Under the pieces are notes generated by a model. The model was given only the letters and a program-made list of their open reading frames with translations. It did not search any database and had not been told where the DNA came from. A program made the position numbers and the translations under genes. A stretch of DNA of 64,000 nucleotides from Agrobacterium tumefaciens (GTDB lineage Bacteria > Pseudomonadota > Alphaproteobacteria > Rhizobiales > Rhizobiaceae). This document shows, in pieces, positions 46,897-54,851 of the stretch; the stretch's first letter is position 1; every line of letters begins with the position of its first letter. The stretch is taken from the NCBI GenBank assembly GCA_017744915.1, contig JAGIAH010000001.1:682001-746000 (forward strand). Direction: 5' to 3'.

Positions 46897-47898
46897 TCAC
46901 CGGCGGCGCCTGACCAGATAGTGGTCGAACAGGACCGCTGCCAGCAATATGCTTCCCCTGATGATGTCCTGCCAGTAGACAGACACGTTGAGCAAGGCAA
47001 GCGAGCTGGAAACGACGGACAAAAGGATCGCGCCGAGGATTGCACCCAGAATGGTGCCCGAACCACCGGAAAGGCTCGCGCCGCCGATGACCGCCGCGGC
47101 GATGACATTAAGCTCCATGCCGACGCCGAAGCTCGGCTGGGCGGAACCGAAGCGGGCCATGTAGATGACGCCGGCAATGCCGCACAGCATCGAGCAAAGC
47201 GTGGTGGTGGCAAACACCACCCGGCCGACACGAATGCCGGAATAGGCGGCCGCCTTGGGATTGCTGCCGGTATAAAACACCTTGCGGAAGGCGGTCGTGC
47301 GCCGCAGCAGCAGGTCGAAGACAACAACCACAACCGCAAAGATGATGAGCACCAGCGGAATGCCACCCAGCGCGCCCTGGCCGATGAACTTGAATTCCGG
47401 CGGCAGAGAGTAAAGCCCGAGCGGCCGCCCGCCAGTTGCCAGCAGGCAGACACCGCGCGCAATGACCATGACGCCGAGCGACACTATGAAATGATGCAGA
47501 CCGACTACCGTGGTCAGAAATCCCATGACCATACCGACCAATGTCGTGAGGCAGATTGCGAGACCCGCAGCAACCCAGGGATCGACACCATTGAGGAACA
47601 GCCAGCCGGCCGCCACCATCGCAAGTGCTGTAACGGAACCCACGGAAAGATCGATACCACCCGAGATCAGCAGGATCGTCATGCCCACAACGACGATGCT
47701 TTCGATGGCGAAGACCATGGCCATGGCCCGCAGATTGTCCACCGTCAGGAAGTAGGGCGATATGAAAGACATCACTGCAAAAAGCGCGAGAATGATGACG
47801 ATCAGCCCGGTTTCGCGCGCCTTGATCGCCGGCTCCCACCAGGCCGTGCGGCGAACCGCCGCCTCGGCAAGGCTTGAAGGTGTTTCCGATGTTGCCAT
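46897..47898 (-). CDS. Ribose/polyol-type ABC importer permease
   Basis: 333 residues, about 9-10 membrane segments. Signatures GMTILLISGGIDLSVGSVTA (about 71-90) and AAVIGGASLSGGSGTILGA match RbsC-type permeases. GGGAGCGGGAAA precedes the ATG. Only one permease gene is in the operon, so it is unlike lsr loci, which have two. Works with the ATPase encoded 12 bp upstream. Confidence 0.93.
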   Translation of the reverse strand: MATSETPSSLAEAAVRRTAWWEPAIKARETGLIVIILALFAVMSFISPYFLTVDNLRAMAMVFAIESIVVVGMTILLISGGIDLSVGSVTALAMVAAGWLFLNGVDPWVAAGLAICLTTLVGMVMGFLTTVVGLHHFIVSLGVMVIARGVCLLATGGRPLGLYSLPPEFKFIGQGALGGIPLVLIIFAVVVVVFDLLLRRTTAFRKVFYTGSNPKAAAYSGIRVGRVVFATTTLCSMLCGIAGVIYMARFGSAQPSFGVGMELNVIAAAVIGGASLSGGSGTILGAILGAILLSVVSSSLALLNVSVYWQDIIRGSILLAAVLFDHYLVRRRR

Positions 47899-47910
47899 TT
47901 TCCCGCTCCC

Positions 47911-49431
47911 TCAGGCTTCCGCCGCATTCTGCATGATATTGATCGATGCGAGCTGCATGATCTTTTCCTCCGTCATGTCGTCTCCCGCGACCTCGCCGGT
48001 GATGCGCCCCTCGCGCACGACAAGTACACGATCGCTGACGCCGATAAGTTCCGGCAGCTCCGAGGAGATGACGACCACGCCAACCCCTTCCCGCGCCAGT
48101 TCCCGGATCTGGCGGTGGATTTCCGCCTTGGCGCCTACATCCACCCCGCGGGTCGGCTCATCCAGAAAGATGACTTCCGGTTCCACCGACAGCATCTTGG
48201 CCAGCGCCACCTTCTGCTGGTTGCCGCCGCTCAAGGTCGATACCGCGTCACCGACGCTGTTCGCCCGCAGTTTCAGCCGGCGTCCCAGCTCATCGGCACG
48301 TTTCATCTCCTTGCGCCGCTCGATGAAACCCATGCCGTTCGATATCCTGCCGATATCGAGTGCGGAGACATTGGAAGCGATGGACATGTTGAGGAACAAT
48401 CCGTCGCCCTTGCGGTCCTCGGAGAGATAAACGATCCCCTCCCGGATGCTGTCGCGATAATCCCTAAGCTTCAGCGGCCGGCCGCGCAGTGCGACCTCGC
48501 CTTTCGGTTTTCCTTCCAGCCGGCAGACAGCCCGCGCAATCTCACTGCGGCCGGCACCGATAAGCCCGGCAAATCCTAAGATTTCGCCGCGACGCAGGTC
48601 GAAATCGACGTCGAAAACACGTTTTCCTTCGTTCAAGCCCCGAACCGAAAGAATGACCTCATCCGATTTTTCATCATCCGCCAGTTTCGCCGGATAGAGC
48701 TTGTCGAGTACGCGCCCGACCATGCTGTTGACCACCTCTTCCGGGGAGATATCGGCAATATTCTCCGTCCTGATATGGCAGCCGTCGCGCATGACAGTGA
48801 TGCGGTCGCAATGTTCGAAAATCTCCGCCATGCGGTGGGAGATATAGATGATGGCAATGCCGCGTGCCGCCAGCCGGTGCATGATCTTGAAAAGCGTCTG
48901 TGCCTCGGTCTCGGTCAGCGCCGCCGTCGGCTCGTCGAGGATCAGGATACGGCAATCCAGCGTCAGCGCCTTGGCGATCTCGACGATCTGCTGCTGCGAA
49001 ATCGACAGGTCGCCCGCCCGACGAGCGGGATCGATATCGCCGATCTCCCGCAGCACCGTTGCCGCCCGTTTTTCCAGATCGCTATAATTCATGAACCAGG
49101 AGCGGCTCTGGCCGGTCTCCGACATGTACATGTTTTCGGCGACCGAAATCTCCGGGCAGAGTGCGATCTCCTGATGCACGAAACCGATGCCCAGTCGGTT
49201 CGCCGCGTTGGGTGAAGATATGCGGACCGGCTTGCCATCCAGCAGGATTTCTCCGCCATCTGGCTGCAGAATGCCGTCGATGATATGCATCAACGTCGAT
49301 TTGCCGGCGCCGTTTTCACCGGCGAGTGCGTGGATTTCGCCGCGCCGCAATTCAAGTGCGGCACTGCGCAACGCCCGCACGGGCCCGAACGCCTTGTGAA
49401 TATTCGTCATGCTGAGGATGACCTCACCCAT
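47911..49431 (-). CDS. Ribose/polyol-type ABC importer ATPase (two ABC domains)
   Basis: 506 residues. Domain 1 has GENGAGKST, LSISQQQIVEIA and LILDEPTAALTE; domain 2 has the divergent P-loop GLIGAGRSE, signature LSGGNQQKVALA and VIFLDEPTRGVDVG. GGGAGG is 5 nt before the ATG. Standard RbsA-class energiser of the importer; second gene of the operon, 74 bp after the binding protein with a stem-loop between. Confidence 0.93.
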   Translation of the reverse strand: MGEVILSMTNIHKAFGPVRALRSAALELRRGEIHALAGENGAGKSTLMHIIDGILQPDGGEILLDGKPVRISSPNAANRLGIGFVHQEIALCPEISVAENMYMSETGQSRSWFMNYSDLEKRAATVLREIGDIDPARRAGDLSISQQQIVEIAKALTLDCRILILDEPTAALTETEAQTLFKIMHRLAARGIAIIYISHRMAEIFEHCDRITVMRDGCHIRTENIADISPEEVVNSMVGRVLDKLYPAKLADDEKSDEVILSVRGLNEGKRVFDVDFDLRRGEILGFAGLIGAGRSEIARAVCRLEGKPKGEVALRGRPLKLRDYRDSIREGIVYLSEDRKGDGLFLNMSIASNVSALDIGRISNGMGFIERRKEMKRADELGRRLKLRANSVGDAVSTLSGGNQQKVALAKMLSVEPEVIFLDEPTRGVDVGAKAEIHRQIRELAREGVGVVVISSELPELIGVSDRVLVVREGRITGEVAGDDMTEEKIMQLASINIMQNAAEA

Positions 49432-49460
49432 AACGCCCTCCCGAACCTGCTTCCCCTGTG

Positions 49461-49488
49461 ACCGGCGAGGCCAAAAAACCCCGCCGGT
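49461..49488 (-). other. Intercistronic stem-loop after binding-protein gene
   Basis: ACCGGCG (49461-49467) pairs with CGCCGGT (49482-49488) about 18 nt beyond the binding-protein stop. In the transcript the loop contains a run of U, but the 3' arm is not followed by U, so it is not a standard terminator. Confidence 0.65.
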
Positions 49489-49505
49489 TTTTCAAGAGCG
49501 ACGCG

Positions 49506-50519
49506 TCAGCGTCCTTTCATATACTCATTGAGATCGAAGGAAGCGGCATTCGCCTTGGTAATGACAGCGAAACCATTATCCATCGAAGGTACCTGCATCG
49601 GATTGAAGCCGGAAACCTTATAGTCGTTGAATGGATCGATCAGGTCCGAATGGGCGCCCAGAAACGTGTTCATGAAACCCATGAAACCCTGAACCCCCTG
49701 ATTGGGATTGATGGACATGTAGATATTGCCCTGCTTGATGTGTTCCAGCGTTGCCGGCGTGATATCCGCGTGCAGGATGAGCACTTTCTTTTTCGCTTCC
49801 AGAACCGCAGTCGTCGCACCTTCGGCAGAACCGGCTTCCGGAATCCAGAGCGCGCCCAGATTGGGGTTTGCCTGCAGGAGAGCGCCGACCGCCTGATAGG
49901 CGACATTGGCGTCCTGGTTTGTGGCCTGCCTGCCAACCAGCTTCATCTGAGGATAGGTACGCCCCATATAGTCGATGAGGGCGGTGACGCGCAGATCGTG
50001 ATTGCTCTGGCCCGGATTTTCCAGAACCGCATATTCACCCTTTTCACCGAGCTTCTTGACGATTTCATCGGCCGCAAATTTCGCCTCGGCAACATTGTCC
50101 GAAGTGATATAGGCGGTACGCTTCGACTTCGGGGAATCCGCTGCGAAGGTCGTCACGGAAACACCGGACGCAATTGCCTTGTTGATGGGTTCGATAAAGG
50201 GATCCGCCTGCATCGGGTGCAGCAGGATGCCTTTCGGCTTCTTCACCAGCTCCTGCTCGAAGGACGCGATCTGCTTGGTGATGTCATATTCCGGCGTACC
50301 GGTGAAGACGGCCTCGCAGCCAAGCGCCTTGGCCGCCTGCTTGAACCCCTCGAAGACCGGCACCCAATAAGGGTGGCTGGAAACCATGACGTTCATCACA
50401 TAGGTCTCACCCGGCTCGCACGCGAATTTACCCGCGGCAGCCGCCGGCGAAGTGGCACCAGCGGTCATCGCCACGGTCAAAACACCCGCGGCAGCGGTCA
50501 ATTTCAGAAAAGCCAACAT
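49506..50519 (-). CDS. Periplasmic sugar/polyol-binding protein (type 1 fold)
   Basis: 337 residues. Signal peptide MLAFLKLTAAAGVLTVAMTAGATSPAAAA (cleavage near residue 29). Mature type 1 periplasmic-binding features: YVMNVMVSSHPYWVPVFEGF, PKGILLHPMQADPFIEPI, NPNLGALWIPEAGSAEGAT. GGGAGGGG precedes the ATG. First gene of the operon and thus its entry point. The ligand is unknown; erythritol or another short polyol fits the FGGY kinase and GlpD-like dehydrogenase downstream. Confidence 0.92.
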   Translation of the reverse strand: MLAFLKLTAAAGVLTVAMTAGATSPAAAAGKFACEPGETYVMNVMVSSHPYWVPVFEGFKQAAKALGCEAVFTGTPEYDITKQIASFEQELVKKPKGILLHPMQADPFIEPINKAIASGVSVTTFAADSPKSKRTAYITSDNVAEAKFAADEIVKKLGEKGEYAVLENPGQSNHDLRVTALIDYMGRTYPQMKLVGRQATNQDANVAYQAVGALLQANPNLGALWIPEAGSAEGATTAVLEAKKKVLILHADITPATLEHIKQGNIYMSINPNQGVQGFMGFMNTFLGAHSDLIDPFNDYKVSGFNPMQVPSMDNGFAVITKANAASFDLNEYMKGR

Positions 50520-50783
50520 ATTCCCCTCCCAAGGACAATGACTTAGTCCGCAATAAATTTTACTATGCGTAATTTATTGCATGACCACTGAGATAGCGGG
50601 AAAAACCGGGCACGTCAACGGCTTTGAATTTTATTTTGCATTGTGAAATTTATTGCAAAAGAGCATTAAGCGAAAAAGCCGATCACCAGCGACCATGTGG
50701 CCAGCGTGAATAGTGAGTGCCGCATCGGCTATAGGTTTGCTCACGGATAAGAAGGGCTGGACCATGGCTGAGCCAGAAACGCA
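50520..50783. promoter_or_regulatory. Operon promoter region with SorC-type palindrome (50550-50580)
   Basis: GCAATAAATT (50550-50559) and AATTTATTGC (50571-50580) are exact inverted repeats separated by 11 bp, directly upstream of the binding-protein gene. A third copy of the half-site, AATTTATTGC, is at 50647-50656, 76 bp further out. The pattern fits a multimeric SorC/DeoR regulator such as the one encoded in the operon. The remainder of this gap (50660-50783) shows no gene. Confidence 0.65.
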
Positions 50784-50815
50784 AAAAGGGTTTCTGATTG
50801 CTCAGAAACCCTTTT
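50784..50815 (-). terminator. Rho-independent terminator of tRNA-Val
   Basis: A 14-bp perfect stem: AAAAGGGTTTCTGA (50784-50797) with TCAGAAACCCTTTT (50802-50815), loop of 4 nt. Read leftwards it follows the tRNA CCA end by 12 nt and ends in a T run on the minus strand. Confidence 0.85.
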
Positions 50816-50827
50816 CATAAATTCGGA

Positions 50828-50902
<75 letters not shown>

Positions 50903-50915
50903 TCCGTGGCGGCGG

Positions 50916-50944
50916 ATAGACCACAAAACCGGTTCATGCGTCAA
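50916..50944 (-). promoter_or_regulatory. Sigma-70-type promoter of tRNA-Val
   Basis: Minus strand: TTGACG (50939-50944), 17 nt spacer, GTCTAT (50916-50921). The start point would fall a few bases before the tRNA 5' end at 50902. Confidence 0.55.
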
Positions 50945-50984
50945 CTGCTTTTTTTCGGTTTTGTGAAGGTTTTTTGAGAGGCCC

Positions 50985-51350
50985 CTACGCCACAAGGAGT
51001 TTGTTGACCTCATCCACGAGATCACGCAGATGGAACGGCTTGGAAAGCACCTTGGCGTCCTTCGGAGCCTTCGAATCGGCGTTCAGTGCAACGGCCGCAA
51101 AGCCGGTGATGAACATCACCTTCAGGTCGGGGTCGAGTTCGGTGGCGCGACGCGCAAGCTCGATGCCATCCATTTCGGGCATGACGATATCGGTCAGCAG
51201 CAGCGAAAAAGGCTCTTCGCGAAGCCGGTCATAGGCGCTTGCGCCGTTGTCGAAGGAAGAAACCTTGTAACCGGCTTTTTCCAGCGCCTTGACGAGAAAG
51301 CGGCGCATATCGTTGTCGTCTTCAGCGAGAAGAATTTTCTGATTCATCAT
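50985..51350 (-). CDS. cpdR: CpdR-type single-domain response regulator
   Basis: 121 residues, receiver domain only. Acidic pocket Glu-Asp-Asp at ILLAEDDNDMRRFL, phospho-acceptor Asp in LLLTDIVMPEMDG (about residue 54), Thr in MFITGFAA and Lys in VLSKPFHLRDLV. The sequence is very close to rhizobial CpdR1, which in its unphosphorylated form targets substrates to the ClpXP protease and coordinates the cell cycle and symbiosis (established in Sinorhizobium and Caulobacter). The neighbouring gene order (tRNA-Val, N-formylglutamate amidohydrolase, HisN-like) is also that of rhizobial chromosomes, as I recall it. ATG 51347 is an equally good start. Confidence 0.92.
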   Translation of the reverse strand: MMNQKILLAEDDNDMRRFLVKALEKAGYKVSSFDNGASAYDRLREEPFSLLLTDIVMPEMDGIELARRATELDPDLKVMFITGFAAVALNADSKAPKDAKVLSKPFHLRDLVDEVNKLLVA

Positions 51351-51459
51351 AAGTGACCGTAACTGCTCAATGTTTGGAATACCCTAGCCCGATTATAGGA
51401 TTTTCACGGTAAATATCCTGTGAACGCGTGAATCGGTATAGCGCTGCTTGGGCGATAGT

Positions 51460-52413
51460 ATGGACTTGCCGCACCGTAACTGGCAACATGAACATCCTGA
51501 TAGTTTGCGACATGGTAAATGGCACGGAATGGACTGGGTCACGGGTGAATATGAGCTGTTCGAAGTAACGGAACCTGCCGTTCAAACCCTGCCATTTGTC
51601 TATAATTCACCCCATAGCGGCCGCTGTTATCCCATCTCCTTCCTGGAATCGGCGCGGCTCGATTCGCATGAAATCCGACGCTCCGAAGATCACTTCGTCG
51701 ATGAACTATTCGCTGCGGCGCCTGAGATCGGCGCCCCGCTTCTGAAAGCAAATTTTCCGCGCGCCTATCTCGACGTCAATCGCGAGCCTTATGAGCTCGA
51801 TCCGCGCATGTTCGAGGGCACGTTGCCGCCTTACGCCAATATCGGCTCCATGCGGGTCGCCGGCGGCCTCGGAACCGTGCCACGCATCGTCGCCGAAAAT
51901 ATGGATATCTATGCCCATCGCCTGCCGGTGGACGAAGCGCTCTCGCGGATCGAAACGATCTACAAACCCTATCACGCCTGTTTGCGCCGGCTGCTTTCAC
52001 GCACCCATGCCCATTTCGGCATGGCGGTGCTGATCGACTGCCATTCCATGCCGGGCAATATCCGCGTCGCCGGCTCGAATCTGAGACCGGACGTGATCAT
52101 CGGCGACCGTTACGGCACCAGCGCATCCCAGGAAGTCTCCCGCGCCGCCCTGCATTTTCTCGAGGAGCTGGGTTTCGTCGCAGTCTGCAACAAACCCTAT
52201 GCCGGCGGCTTCATCACCGAACATTACGGGCGGCCGATTCGATCTCTCCACGCTCTGCAGATCGAGGTCAACCGGGCGCTTTATGTGGATGAAAAGACGC
52301 TTTTGAAAAAAGCCGATTTTCCCGCCATTCAGGCATCGCTGGAGATCTTCATGCGCCAGCTCGGCGCCTTCGTTTCGGAATACGCGATCGAAACATCGCT
52401 CGCCGCCGAATAG
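51460..52413 (+). CDS. N-formylglutamate amidohydrolase family protein
   Basis: 317 residues from ATG 51460; ATG 51529 (MDWVTGEYELFEV) would give a 294-residue protein and is a fair alternative because neither start has a good ribosome site. Zinc-dependent fold: PFVYNSPHSGRCYP with the His ligand, RSEDHFVDELF, CHSMPG and HALQIEVNRALY. The family hydrolyses N-formylglutamate to glutamate and formate in histidine breakdown, though the conserved chromosomal relatives outside hut operons may have another acyl-amino acid as substrate. Confidence 0.85.
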   Translation: MDLPHRNWQHEHPDSLRHGKWHGMDWVTGEYELFEVTEPAVQTLPFVYNSPHSGRCYPISFLESARLDSHEIRRSEDHFVDELFAAAPEIGAPLLKANFPRAYLDVNREPYELDPRMFEGTLPPYANIGSMRVAGGLGTVPRIVAENMDIYAHRLPVDEALSRIETIYKPYHACLRRLLSRTHAHFGMAVLIDCHSMPGNIRVAGSNLRPDVIIGDRYGTSASQEVSRAALHFLEELGFVAVCNKPYAGGFITEHYGRPIRSLHALQIEVNRALYVDEKTLLKKADFPAIQASLEIFMRQLGAFVSEYAIETSLAAE

Positions 52414-52471
52414 CACCCCGAATTACCGGTATTCCAGCTCGTTATCCCGCATCGCCCGGCCGTGTCCGGGC

Positions 52472-52548
52472 AAAAAAAACCGCGCCTTGGCGCGGTCAAG
52501 TCTAGGGAGGAAACACCCAAGGAGGGTATTTACAGTCAAAGACTGTAG
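52472..52548 (-). ncRNA. mmgR: MmgR/suhB-family (alpha-r8) trans-acting small RNA
   Basis: A 77-nt minus-strand transcript is bounded by a sigma-70-type promoter and a strong terminator. It folds into TACAGTC/GACTGTA (52531-52547), then ACCC/GGGT with a UCCUU loop, then a single-stranded UUUCCUCCCU, the hallmark of this sRNA family, and finally the terminator hairpin CCGCGCC/GGCGCGG (52480-52495) with eight U. In Sinorhizobium the homologue restrains polyhydroxybutyrate storage and binds Hfq. Its place beside an inositol-monophosphatase-family gene matches the suhB RNA name. Family assignment is from memory of the motif, not a covariance search. Confidence 0.88.
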
Positions 52549-52552
52549 GGTG

Positions 52553-52581
52553 AATTTACGCAGCCACTGCACAATTGTCAA
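52553..52581 (-). promoter_or_regulatory. Sigma-70-type promoter of the mmgR sRNA
   Basis: Minus strand: perfect TTGACA (52576-52581), 17-nt spacer, TAAATT (52553-52558). The predicted start is about 52546-52551, which sets the sRNA 5' end. Confidence 0.75.
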
Positions 52582-52730
52582 TCACTTTATTTTTTGCCTA
52601 TTTTTTATGCTTATGCCCAAAAATATGGAAACGCCGGCTCCGGCATCCGTATGAGTGGACGGCGGGCGTGATTCCGGTTTATGCATTGCGCCACAGAGTT
52701 TAGGCCACCATTCAGGCAATGAGGTTTCGC

Positions 52731-53510
52731 ATGCTGCTGCCCGATCGGGATTTCTTCTTCAAACTTGCCGATGCCGCCAGCGCCGAGACGCTTCCCCGCT
52801 TCCGCACGGGCATTGCCGTCACCAACAAGCAGGATGGTGGCTACGATCCGGTGACGGAAGGCGATCAGGCGGCGGAAACCGCGATTCGCGCGCTCATCGA
52901 AGACCGTTTTCCGCAGCACGGCATTCTTGGCGAAGAACATGGCAATGTCGGTCTCGACCGCGATCATATCTGGGTCATCGACCCGATCGACGGCACCCGC
53001 GCCTTCATTTCCGGCGTACCGGTCTGGGGCACACTGATCGGCTTCCAGTCAGCCGGGCGCGCCACGATGGGCATCATGGACCAGCCCTTCACGAAAGAGC
53101 GTTATTTCGCCGATGGCGAAGCGGCGTGGTATTTCGGACCCGACGGCGAAAAGAAGATCCACACGCGTGATTGCGCGTCTCTATCGGATGCGGTGCTATT
53201 CACCACAAGCCCGCATATCTTCACCGCGGAAGAAAGACCCTTGTACGAAAAGGTGCAGGGCCAGGCTCGCCTTTTCCGTTACGGCGTGGATTGTTACGCC
53301 TATTGCCTTCTTGCGGCCGGCCATGTCGATCTGGTGATCGAATCCGGCCTGAAGCCCTATGATGTCGGCGCGCTTATTCCCGTGATCGAGCAGGCCGGCG
53401 GCATCATCACCACCTGGGACGGCGGACGTCCGGAAGATGGCGGCCGCATTCTGGCTGCCGGCTCCAAGGCCGTGCACGAACAGGCGCTTGCCATTCTCTC
53501 AAAACTCTAG
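52731..53510 (+). CDS. hisN: Inositol-monophosphatase family, probable histidinol phosphatase
   Basis: 259 residues from ATG 52731 (GAGG 6 nt upstream; ATG 52719 is four codons earlier). Metal-binding motifs of the family are complete: GILGEEHG (Glu), WVIDPIDGTRAFISG (DPIDGT) and GLKPYDVGALIPVIEQAGG (Asp). The sequence DPIDGTRAFISGVPVWGTLI is typical of the HisN-type histidinol-phosphate phosphatases of actinobacteria and alphaproteobacteria rather than true inositol phosphatases. Mg-dependent and Li-sensitive as a family. Not near other his genes. Confidence 0.85.
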   Translation: MLLPDRDFFFKLADAASAETLPRFRTGIAVTNKQDGGYDPVTEGDQAAETAIRALIEDRFPQHGILGEEHGNVGLDRDHIWVIDPIDGTRAFISGVPVWGTLIGFQSAGRATMGIMDQPFTKERYFADGEAAWYFGPDGEKKIHTRDCASLSDAVLFTTSPHIFTAEERPLYEKVQGQARLFRYGVDCYAYCLLAAGHVDLVIESGLKPYDVGALIPVIEQAGGIITTWDGGRPEDGGRILAAGSKAVHEQALAILSKL

Positions 53511-53530
53511 GCGCTTGGCTCAAGCGGCCA

Positions 53531-54472
53531 TCACTCCGGCGCGAAAAACGCGTCGATGGCCGCCAGGGCCTGTTTGCGGAAAACGTCACGCTCATGCAGC
53601 AATTCGTGGCGCGCACCGGTGATGGGAAGAAGCTGCGCCGCCCGGAAATTGCGCGAGAGCTCTTCCTGCGCCTTGTAAGGCGTGATCGTATCCAGCATCG
53701 GCGCCAGAATGAGGGTGGGAATATTTATGTTCGTCAGGTGATCCTGGCGGGTCACCCGCGCCATGGTCTTCAGCGCCTCATGGACCCACCGCGCCGTGGG
53801 CGCGCCGATGAACAGTTCCGGAAACTGCCTGTGTAGCGAGAGATTTCGGGCAAAACGTCTTGCATCCGAGGTCAGCGGATTGCCATCGAAATCCCGCTCA
53901 CGCTGATCCTTGCCGAGTTGAATCCTTCCCAGACCGACAAGGCTCAAGGCCGTCGCAACCACCCGGATGACGGGCGCGGGAACGGATTGCTGGTTATCCA
54001 GCTCGATGAATGGCGAACACAGCGCCAGACGGTCAATCCGGTTCGACAGGCCGGGTGCGGCGGCAAGCGCCGCGAGCGCGCCGGTGGAATGGGCAATCAT
54101 GAAGAAAGGTAGCCGCGTATCCGGCAGCACCACCTGTTCGAGAAAAAGGCTTATATCGCGCTGATAGTCTGAAAAGCGCCGCACATGCCCGGCGCCCGGT
54201 TTTTTCAGGAGCCTTTCGGAGCCGCCCTGCCCGCGCGTGTCGAAGGTTGCGACCCAGAAGCCCATGGCCGTCAGATCGGTGACGGTCTCGAAATATTTCT
54301 CGATGCATTCGTTCCTGCCATGCAGCAACACCACCGTTCCGCGGGCAATGTGGCGGCTGGAACGAAAGATCGCATATCGAAGCTGCTTGCCGCCATGGCC
54401 GGTAAAATATCCGACAGTATGGTTGTCGGGAACCGGGTTGTCTTCACTGGCGTGCAATGTGGCTTCGATCAT
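53531..54472 (-). CDS. Alpha/beta hydrolase (lysophospholipase/monoacylglycerol lipase type)
   Basis: 313 residues from ATG 54472 (GGAAAAG upstream; a TTG-initiated frame reaches 54529). Oxyanion region VVLLHGRNECIEKY, nucleophile Ser in MIAHSTGALAAL, acid Asp in APMLDTITP and His in GARHELLHE form the triad. RFSDYQRDISLFLEQV is typical of the PldB/serine-aminopeptidase S33 group. It probably hydrolyses lysophospholipids or other esters in the cytosol or at the membrane. No operon partner. Confidence 0.88.
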   Translation of the reverse strand: MIEATLHASEDNPVPDNHTVGYFTGHGGKQLRYAIFRSSRHIARGTVVLLHGRNECIEKYFETVTDLTAMGFWVATFDTRGQGGSERLLKKPGAGHVRRFSDYQRDISLFLEQVVLPDTRLPFFMIAHSTGALAALAAAPGLSNRIDRLALCSPFIELDNQQSVPAPVIRVVATALSLVGLGRIQLGKDQRERDFDGNPLTSDARRFARNLSLHRQFPELFIGAPTARWVHEALKTMARVTRQDHLTNINIPTLILAPMLDTITPYKAQEELSRNFRAAQLLPITGARHELLHERDVFRKQALAAIDAFFAPE

Positions 54473-54720
54473 CGGTCTTTTCCGGCTTTTCTGCCCTTTC
54501 GGGATAGGTCGGCGGCGCGGGAAGGTCAAAGAAAAAATTGCCGGAACCGTCGGTTAAAGCAGTCGCGGTTCCGGCCAGTAAGACAGAAGAAGAAGGGACG
54601 TTATTGCTTCTGTCCACGGAGAATGTCTCCGATGACCGAAGTTTTATGGCTCTCAAACTGAACGATGCCGGAACCGGATGTTCAGCCATGGTTCATGTTG
54701 CCCTCGTCTTTTCACGCCCC

Positions 54721-54748
54721 CTTGACGCCGCGCATGACCATTCCCATC
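54721..54748 (+). promoter_or_regulatory. RpoH (sigma-32)-type promoter of the small heat-shock gene
   Basis: CTTGAC (54721-54726), 16-nt spacer, CCCATC (54743-54748), close to the alphaproteobacterial RpoH consensus. It lies about 100 bp before the Hsp20 start. HspL of Agrobacterium is known to be RpoH-controlled, in contrast to the ROSE-controlled copies on the pAT plasmid. No ROSE-like hairpin over the ribosome site was seen. Confidence 0.65.
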
Positions 54749-54759
54749 TCCTTCATGCG

Positions 54760-54809
54760 GTCGCCAGAACGGGACCGCGCCCAATGTCCGGCCGTCGCCA
54801 GAACGGGAC
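54760..54809 (+). repeat. Pair of 16-bp direct repeats in the heat-shock gene leader
   Basis: GTCGCCAGAACGGGAC occurs exactly at 54760-54775 and 54794-54809, 34 bp start to start, between the RpoH-type promoter and the start codon. Function unknown. The rest of the gap back to 54473 shows no gene. Confidence 0.8.
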
Positions 54810-54851
54810 GCCAGACTTAACCGCAAACAGTCGCTTCTTAAGGAGGACACC

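Noticed and set aside
40705..50519. Autoinducer-2 lsr operon
   Set aside because: The kinase, aldolase, SorC regulator and importer resemble lsr, but there is only one permease, no LsrG, and a GlpD-like dehydrogenase and aldo/keto reductase are present, which fits polyol use better.
52480..52496. Terminator of the N-formylglutamate amidohydrolase gene
   Set aside because: The U tract follows the hairpin on the minus strand, so it ends the mmgR sRNA rather than the plus-strand gene.
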